Shown piece by piece: positions 18,989 to 24,274 of a stretch of 24,274 bases of DNA; the first letter of the stretch is position 1, and every line of letters starts with the position of its first letter. The stretch comes from Stentor coeruleus (taxonomy: Eukaryota > Ciliophora > Heterotrichea > Heterotrichida > Stentoridae). Under the pieces are notes generated by a model, which searched no databases, was not told the origin of the DNA, and was given only the letters and a program-made list of their open reading frames with translations. The DNA lies in contig MPUH01001094.1 in NCBI GenBank assembly GCA_001970955.1, positions 1 to 24,274 of the forward strand, given 5' to 3'. The position numbers and the translations under genes are program-made.

Positions 18989-19549
18989 ATGAGCCTTAAT
19001 AAGGACTTCTTTTTAACTCTTATCGGTCAAGGAGGGGTAGGCAAATCATCCTTATGTGGGGTGTTTTTAAAAGATCGATTTTCAACAAGCTACAATCCAA
19101 CAGAAGAAGAGTTTTACAGACAAACAATTAAAATCCAAAACAAAATCGTCAATCTCTTTATATCAGATGTTAAAGCTTCTGGTGATTCACTTTCTGAGAC
19201 TATTTTAAAATCTCAAGGACTTATGTTTGTTTATGATATTTCTAACAAAGAATCTTATGATGAAGTTTGCAAATTATATAGGAAAATTATAGACAGCAAG
19301 TCATGCGAGTTTATAACAAAAATACTTATTGGGAATAAATGTGATTTGGTTGATAACAGAGAAGTTAGCTTTGAGATTGGAATGAGAACTGCTGCTGAAT
19401 GGGGTTGCAAGTTTATAGAAGTAAGTGCAAAAAACAATGACAAAGTTATTCTTGCCTTTACTGAGTGTGCATTTGCATTCATTAAGAGTGCAGAAGAAAA
19501 CACTGAGACAAGGAGTTCGTTTTGTGAACGAGCATGCTGTATATTGTAG
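18989..19549 (+). CDS. Ras-family small GTPase with degenerate G3/switch II
   Basis: 186 residues. Intact parts: P-loop GQGGVGKS (13-20); effector loop YNPTEEEFYRQ (35-45) with T38 in the place of Ras Thr35; G4 NKCD (116-119); G5 SAK (146-148). The C-terminal CaaX box is CCIL, with a final Leu as in geranylgeranylated proteins. The effector loop and layout resemble Ras/Rap rather than Rab. The usual DTAGQE is replaced by DVKASG starting at D60, so the Gly that senses the gamma-phosphate and the catalytic Gln are both missing. Switch II is about three residues shorter than in Ras. Family knowledge predicts very low intrinsic GTP hydrolysis, a GTP-locked state or altered GAP use; this is inference. 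It is expected on membranes. ATG 18989 is the first in frame, the stop is TAG and no intron is seen. Confidence 0.92.
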   Translation: MSLNKDFFLTLIGQGGVGKSSLCGVFLKDRFSTSYNPTEEEFYRQTIKIQNKIVNLFISDVKASGDSLSETILKSQGLMFVYDISNKESYDEVCKLYRKIIDSKSCEFITKILIGNKCDLVDNREVSFEIGMRTAAEWGCKFIEVSAKNNDKVILAFTECAFAFIKSAEENTETRSSFCERACCIL

Positions 19550-20215
19550 TTAGAAAACCTTAAAGTAAAAAATAATCACAAATTTTCTTTAGTAATATTT
19601 AATACTCCAAATGAATACTAAACTATATTTAAACTTTTGATTTTTGTAATCAATTTTTGTAATATTAAAATTGATTATACTAGGAATATACATATAAGAA
19701 AATTAAGTTCACTCTTTAATATATCTTTATTCAATATTAATTAAATGCTTTAAATTAGTTGGACTTTTAAATTAGTAAAATTGTGTTAAAAAATCCTATT
19801 AAGATATTCTTTGGATAGCTTGCAATTGGATAATTTAATAAATAAAATAAATACTGTGATAATTAAACTAGAGAAATGCTAATATTAAAATAAGCATATG
19901 CTATATAATCAAGTTTTTGCTATATAAATACTAAAATTTTGGTAAAATAGTTTATATTCCATATGCTATAAGAAAAATTATTAACTAATTTAGTGCTAAT
20001 GATTATTTATCTTATCTCATATCTCATAAATTTTACATACATAATATATAAACTGATAATTTTTCACTTTACTATAAAATTTATCACAAAATCCTTCTTC
20101 CCTGCTTCCTTTCATCTATTTATATTGAATTTAATATAAATTGTAAATCAAACTTTTGAATTTTTCATATTCAAAGCATCATCTAAATAATCTCATTCAT
20201 CAAAAATATTAAATA
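19550..20215. other. Intergenic spacer with a small hairpin
   Basis: No gene seen. An inverted repeat at 19646-19678 (core arms ATCAATTTT and AAAATTGAT, extended by a few pairs) lies about 100 bp after the Ras stop and may be a 3'-end structure or chance. The last 200 bases before the next ATG are C-rich and G-poor on the sense strand. Confidence 0.45.
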
Positions 20216-21604
20216 ATGAAAAACTCAAAACCATTATCAAAAAGCTTATCAAAACCAAGACGAACATTCAGAAGGATTAAAAGAAATAGATTTGCCTCAG
20301 CTGACCAAAAAACATCCAAAACCTTCCATATGGGAATATTCTTAAAAAAAAAGTTATGTGAAATTCAAAATAAAGCTGAAGATAAAGCATGTGAAAAAAT
20401 TTGTATTATAGAACTTGCAGACAAAGTGGCTATACCAATATCAAGTTTAATCAGTGAAAATTATAAAAAGAGCCAAACAGATTCTATTTCTGATGTACAT
20501 GATATAGAAACTAAGCCATTTATCTACAGCATGGACACTTCTGCGCATGTAGGGATTTTTGAATTTAAGCCTGAAATGCATGTAAAGATTCAATCTGAAA
20601 GCTTAGAAAACCTTACCAATATAGTCACATCAGTATATGTAGCTTCATATCATAAAACAAGTTTTTCATATGTTTTCCAGTTTAAAGCTCAGTCTTTTTA
20701 TCGTTCAGACCTTGATACTTTACAGAAAACATATAAGATTTTATCACAGGACTCATACTCAATCCAAAAGCCTTGGCAAAAATCTTACTTAGAAATCCAA
20801 AATTTTACAGTCCTGAAAACAACCCCAAGACCTGGAATAAGAACCTTGATTATAGAGTCCAAAAGTATTTTTATTATAAAACCAGTAGTCTTTAAAGAGC
20901 ATCTTATAAACATCACTGTCTTCAAAGCAAAGGCTCATCAAAACTATCAAAAAAACCCTCTTACCTTAACCAAAATATCAGTTAAAAACTTATCAAAGCC
21001 TATAACAAGCTTAGAATTATGTCAATATAAACCTTATTCAAAGCCAATCTTAACTTTATTTGAATACTCACAACAGATTCCACAAGAGCCAATGCTTTCA
21101 TCAGACTTAAAATGCTTAGAAAGCAATAAAGCTGATTTTATAGAAAATATTCTTAAAGAAATAAAATACACACCTGTTGAAGAGTCGATTTTTGAGCTTA
21201 AACTTAGCAATTCAGAATTCTTGACAAACATACAAAACAATACATTTTTAGAAACTTGTATGAAAAAAACACAGGGTAATCCATTTGAGCAGAATCTTTT
21301 AAGGTGTATTAATGCACTTGATGAGAGTGAATTTTATTTACTTTCTAGTGAAATGAATAGTGAAAGCTATAAAGACTCGGAAAAAAAAGATGTTTACTTG
21401 AAACATTTGGATGAGATTAATAGTGAAAGCGAGGATGAATATCAGATAATTTNATGTATTAATGCACTTGATGAGAGTGAATTTTATTTACTTTCTAGTG
21501 AAATGAATAGTGAAAGCTATAAAGACTCGGAAAAAAAGGATGTTTACTTGAAACATTTGGATGAGATTAATAGTGAAAGCGAGGATGAATATCAGATAAT
21601 TTAG
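20216..21604 (+). CDS. Hypothetical protein, basic N-terminus and acidic C-terminus; 3' end duplicated around an N
   Basis: I do not recognise a family. As given, the frame is 462 codons with one undetermined residue (codon 413, TNA). The last 50 residues repeat the preceding ones because of a 148-bp direct repeat flanking N 21453. Collapsing the repeat places TAG at codon 413 and gives a 412-residue protein, probably the true one. Residues 1-47 are very basic (PRRTFRRIKRNR at 14-25). The middle (about 110-290) has repeated short beta-like stretches with K-P and F-K pairs (FEFKPEMHVKI, VFQFKAQSF, IIKPVVFKEH, ITVFKAKAH). The end is acidic (INSESEDEYQ). There are no membrane segments. The basic-to-acidic layout could suit a nucleic-acid- or cytoskeleton-associated protein, which is a guess. 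Confidence 0.7.
   Translation: MKNSKPLSKSLSKPRRTFRRIKRNRFASADQKTSKTFHMGIFLKKKLCEIQNKAEDKACEKICIIELADKVAIPISSLISENYKKSQTDSISDVHDIETKPFIYSMDTSAHVGIFEFKPEMHVKIQSESLENLTNIVTSVYVASYHKTSFSYVFQFKAQSFYRSDLDTLQKTYKILSQDSYSIQKPWQKSYLEIQNFTVLKTTPRPGIRTLIIESKSIFIIKPVVFKEHLINITVFKAKAHQNYQKNPLTLTKISVKNLSKPITSLELCQYKPYSKPILTLFEYSQQIPQEPMLSSDLKCLESNKADFIENILKEIKYTPVEESIFELKLSNSEFLTNIQNNTFLETCMKKTQGNPFEQNLLRCINALDESEFYLLSSEMNSESYKDSEKKDVYLKHLDEINSESEDEYQIIXCINALDESEFYLLSSEMNSESYKDSEKKDVYLKHLDEINSESEDEYQII
21305..21602. repeat. 148-bp direct repeat around a single N, inside a gene (probable assembly join)
   Basis: 21305-21452 and 21455-21602 differ at one base (A/G in an A-run). They are separated only by N 21453 and one A. 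One copy is probably false, which changes the predicted C-terminus of the gene at 20216. Confidence 0.85.
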
Positions 21605-22330
21605 TGTATAGTAAGATTATGTATGTTTAGATTAATAAGTAGAGAGTTTAGAAATAAATTTTTGTTTTCGGATTGGACTAGAGTTGTTTTAATGTAAATA
21701 TAATTAATATAGTTATATGAGTTAAATCAAAAGAGTAAATTATTATGAGAAAAATATACACATATAATAATAATATATATTAAAAAATGGATAGTAAATT
21801 TTATGTTTTACACTTATTTTGTGTATCTTGAATTTATACATATTTTCAGATAGGTAATGCATTTAGTATTTTCTCCTATACTGAACTACACGTCATAATA
21901 TATTATAATATCCTAACATTAGTTAAAGTTCTTTCCAAATAATTATAAACAGAGAATCACTTTTCCATAAAGTTCAACTTGAAAAATTTTCATCAAAATC
22001 ACTTAAATTTTATTATAACACTTCATCTCATTGTATATATTTAAATCAAAGTTAAAAATCTTTCACATATAAAAATAGTTTTTTAAATCAATAATATTTT
22101 TTGCATTACAAAAATGTTTTATGGCTATATTTCTATATTTTTAAGGAACTAGCTGTTTTTTTACAAGCTAATCTGACTATAAGAAATTATAATTATAAAA
22201 TAATATAANGGAACTAGCTGTTTTTTTACAAGCTAATCTGACTATAAGAAATTATAATTATAAAATAATATAAACAAATAAGTTAATTTAGATTACTGGC
22301 AGAACCGTAATCATAAAGCTCATTATATAA
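21605..22330. other. Intergenic spacer before the Myb gene
   Basis: No gene seen. The first part (to about 21,800) is richer in G, and about 21,950-22,100 is richer in C on the plus strand. It contains the 64-bp repeat around an N at 22145-22273 close to the Myb start, so the Myb promoter distance is uncertain. Confidence 0.5.
22145..22273. repeat. 64-bp direct repeat around a single N (probable assembly join)
   Basis: 22145-22208 and 22210-22273 are identical over 64 bases and abut N 22209. The copy length equals that of the repeat at 10124-10260, which suggests a fixed assembler overlap length. Confidence 0.88.
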
Positions 22331-22939
22331 ATGCAAAATAGTTTATGTGTAAACATTGAAAGCTCTCAAAGCCTTAGTGGTCAAATTGATTCAATGGTTT
22401 GGGTTCCTTGTATACCGGATTACTCAACAGGAACGCTAATTCCTTTGTATACTCTGAATAATTTCCCATATCAATCAAACAATTCTAATAAACAACCTCT
22501 TATATCAAGAGGTGGACTAAAATCCAAGCCTTGGACCCACGATGAAGATCAAAGACTTCTCGACCTAATCAAACTTTATGGAGTGAAAAAATGGGCAGCA
22601 ATAGCAAAAGCTCTAAATAGCTCATCAGATTCCAAACTGGTCCGTAAAGGTAAACATTGCCGAGAAAGGTGGCACAATCATTTAAACCCAGATATAAACA
22701 AAGGAGAATGGAGCTACGAAGAAGATTTAATTCTGTTAAAAGAGCAAAACCAGCTTGGGAACAAATGGAGTAGTATAGCCAAATGTCTTGATGGGAGAAC
22801 TGAAAATGCTGTAAAAAACAGATGGAATAGTCTATTAAAAAATGCAAGAGCCGATATGAATATGAACTGTATGCCAACTCAAACTATAGTTAATATTCTA
22901 ATAAGCCAAATTCAAGGTTTGGTTAACAGAAGAGAGTAA
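22331..22939 (+). CDS. Two-repeat Myb (R2R3-type) DNA-binding protein
   Basis: 202 residues with two Myb/SANT repeats. The first spans about residues 65-119, with Trp at 68, 88 and 114. It has the typical WxxDED start and a KGKHCRERWHNHLNP recognition helix (106-120). The second spans about 122-171, with Trp at 127, 146 and 165, and the GRTENAVKNRWNSLLK helix (155-170). Both recognition helices match the c-Myb R2/R3 pattern, so sequence-specific DNA binding in the nucleus is likely. The first repeat has a few extra residues before its third helix (around SSSDSKLVR). The N-terminal 60 residues lack a known domain. The C-terminal tail is only about 30 residues, so any activation region is small or absent. 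An in-frame TAA directly precedes ATG 22331; the stop is TAA; no intron is seen. Confidence 0.93.
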   Translation: MQNSLCVNIESSQSLSGQIDSMVWVPCIPDYSTGTLIPLYTLNNFPYQSNNSNKQPLISRGGLKSKPWTHDEDQRLLDLIKLYGVKKWAAIAKALNSSSDSKLVRKGKHCRERWHNHLNPDINKGEWSYEEDLILLKEQNQLGNKWSSIAKCLDGRTENAVKNRWNSLLKNARADMNMNCMPTQTIVNILISQIQGLVNRRE

Positions 22940-23719
22940 TTAAAGAATAATTTTTATATATATTAGCTTTTTATGTATAATAAACTATTATATGGCTAGG
23001 CTTTTATTCATATTTTATAGTTAAAGTATTAAATGTTGAGATTTCTATATTATTATTTGAATTAAAGTATGCATATTATAGAATTATTAGAATTATAGGA
23101 ATAAGGTGATTTTGGTGAATAATAAATATGGAAATATATACTTTAGATTAAGATAATGAATGTAGTTTATGGATTTTTTGGAATAATGAGGAATGGTTAT
23201 GAGATTTTATGTCTGATATTGAGGGTTTAGGATAAATAAAGGTAGAGATTTTAGATTTTCTGATATTGATGTTAGGCTTCTTGGTTCGTAGCTTGGCTTT
23301 TTGGTATAGTCAAAAATATTGTTATTATAGCTAGGCTATCTTTTATGATATTTCATTCACTTAAGCTAAACTTGTGAATTTTTGCTTTAGTTTTCAGCTA
23401 TGGCTACAGTTGTGACAGTATAATTTGTACGTCAATTAGTACTACCCTTCCAATTTCAGATAGTTTTCCTCAACAACTGGGAATATTATTTTATCTTAGA
23501 TTTGCAATAAGAATTGAAGCCTTCAAATTAACAATCACATCAATTTTCTTGCTCAAAACTGAAAATCATAATTTCCCAAACCACCCAATCCTTATACTCC
23601 TCTAACCCCTATATTCCATCTAACCCGCTTTTATCATCTAATTATCTTCTAAAAATCTTTCTTCTTCAGAATTTATCACTTCCCATTCAACTCTAACATA
23701 TAAGAAACTAGCTAAATAT
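22940..23719. other. Convergent intergenic region between Myb and eL8 genes
   Basis: No gene seen. The plus strand appears G-rich up to about 23,330 and C-rich from about 23,440 to 23,700, so each gene's 3' flank is G-rich on its own sense strand. Transcription of both genes must end here; I see no distinctive terminator. Confidence 0.5.
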
Positions 23720-24274
23720 TTAAAGTCCTGCTTTCTTGGCAGCTTCATGGGCAATAAGTTTCTCCTTCTCCTCCTGTCTTCTAATACTTTTCGCTCCCAT
23801 AACCCCTCCACCCCATTTCGACACCTCAGGGTTATCATTAAATTGAGCTCTAGCATTCTTAACAATCAACTCTAGTTCATGCACATCTTCCTTCCTAACT
23901 TCAGTTAAAGCTACAGCTGTGCAAGTTTTCTTATGAGTCATTAAGCCAAGTCTAGACCTACTTTTAACAATAACATAAGGAACATTCATACTCCTACAGA
24001 GTGCTGGGAGCCATAAGACAAGTTCAATAGGATCGACATCATGTGAAATAACAACAAGTTTAGCTTTATTGGACTCAACTAAATGGGTAATATGTTGAAG
24101 ACCGAATTTTAATAGGTATGGCTTGGTTTTTGACTTTTCGCCTTTGGCTTCGTTCTCAAGTCTAGCCTTTTTTTGTTCTCTGGACTCAGGCTTGTACTTG
24201 TTCAGAAGTCGGAAAAGAGCTGTGGCTTGAGCTTTGTCGAGGGTATTGCGGAACTGGTTGATTGGTGGTGGGAC
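23720..24274 (-). CDS. RPL7A: Large-subunit ribosomal protein eL8 (L7a), 5' part missing
   Basis: The frame is open to the window edge and gives 184 residues ending in TAA; the N-terminal roughly 80 residues lie beyond 24274. It begins VPPPINQFRNTLDK. It contains the L7Ae-type RNA-binding core: KAKLVVISHDVDPIELVLWL, then LPALCRSMNVPYVIVK and the RLGLMTHKKTC turn. It ends with the eukaryote-specific WGGGVMGAKS stretch. These match eukaryotic eL8, a structural component of the 60S subunit. The codons are richer in GC than neighbouring DNA, as expected for a highly expressed gene. Shorter frames starting at internal Met codons here are only parts of this gene. Confidence 0.96.
   Translation of the reverse strand, partial: VPPPINQFRNTLDKAQATALFRLLNKYKPESREQKKARLENEAKGEKSKTKPYLLKFGLQHITHLVESNKAKLVVISHDVDPIELVLWLPALCRSMNVPYVIVKSRSRLGLMTHKKTCTAVALTEVRKEDVHELELIVKNARAQFNDNPEVSKWGGGVMGAKSIRRQEEKEKLIAHEAAKKAGL

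Noticed and set aside
23638-23865. A 75-codon minus-strand frame over the eL8 3' end
   Set aside because: It overlaps the clearly conserved eL8 coding sequence in a different frame.

Overview
The window most likely comes from the macronuclear genome of a heterotrich ciliate, best fitting Stentor coeruleus. Three things visible in the sequence point there. The DNA is very AT-rich with long intron-poor genes. Reading frames are closed by all three standard stops (TGA, TAG and TAA) with no in-frame stops left in the coding bodies, so the code is standard. Three introns of exactly 15 nt (GTAA...AG) were recovered by hand, and 15-16 nt introns are known from Stentor. The species name is an inference; the genetic code and introns are read directly.

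Layout. On the minus strand, from right to left between about 17.8 and 1.4 kb: a four-domain voltage-gated channel with an EEEE (calcium-type) filter (12370-17775); a 12-TM MFS transporter with one 15-nt intron in TM1 (10702-12009); a large Cys-rich secreted or GPI-anchored repeat protein with four units in an A-B-A'-B' order (5014-8910); an unknown basic protein whose true ends are revealed by two 15-nt introns (3805-4815); and a small CCT-motif protein (1368-1856). On the plus strand from about 19.0 to 22.9 kb: a Ras-type GTPase with a broken G3 motif (18989-19549); an unknown basic-to-acidic protein whose 3' end is duplicated around an N (20216-21604); and a two-repeat Myb protein (22331-22939). 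The right edge holds the 3' part of ribosomal protein eL8 (RPL7A) on the minus strand (23720-24274), cut by the window end.

These are ordinary single eukaryotic genes; nothing shows that they form an operon or a single system. Channel and Ras genes are divergent across 1.2 kb, and Myb and eL8 are convergent. Three single-N positions are each flanked by near-perfect direct repeats and look like contig-overlap joins, not biology; one falsely lengthens a gene. The remaining intergenic DNA is AT-rich. It appears to have a G/C strand asymmetry that follows gene direction, and holds an 89-bp tandem repeat before the surface-protein gene and a leader sequence shared by two ATGs.

The observations most worth following are the degenerate Ras-like GTPase, the A-B-A'-B' surface protein, the CaV-type channel and the hidden 15-nt introns. 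I found no tRNA, rRNA, CRISPR array, transposase or telomere.
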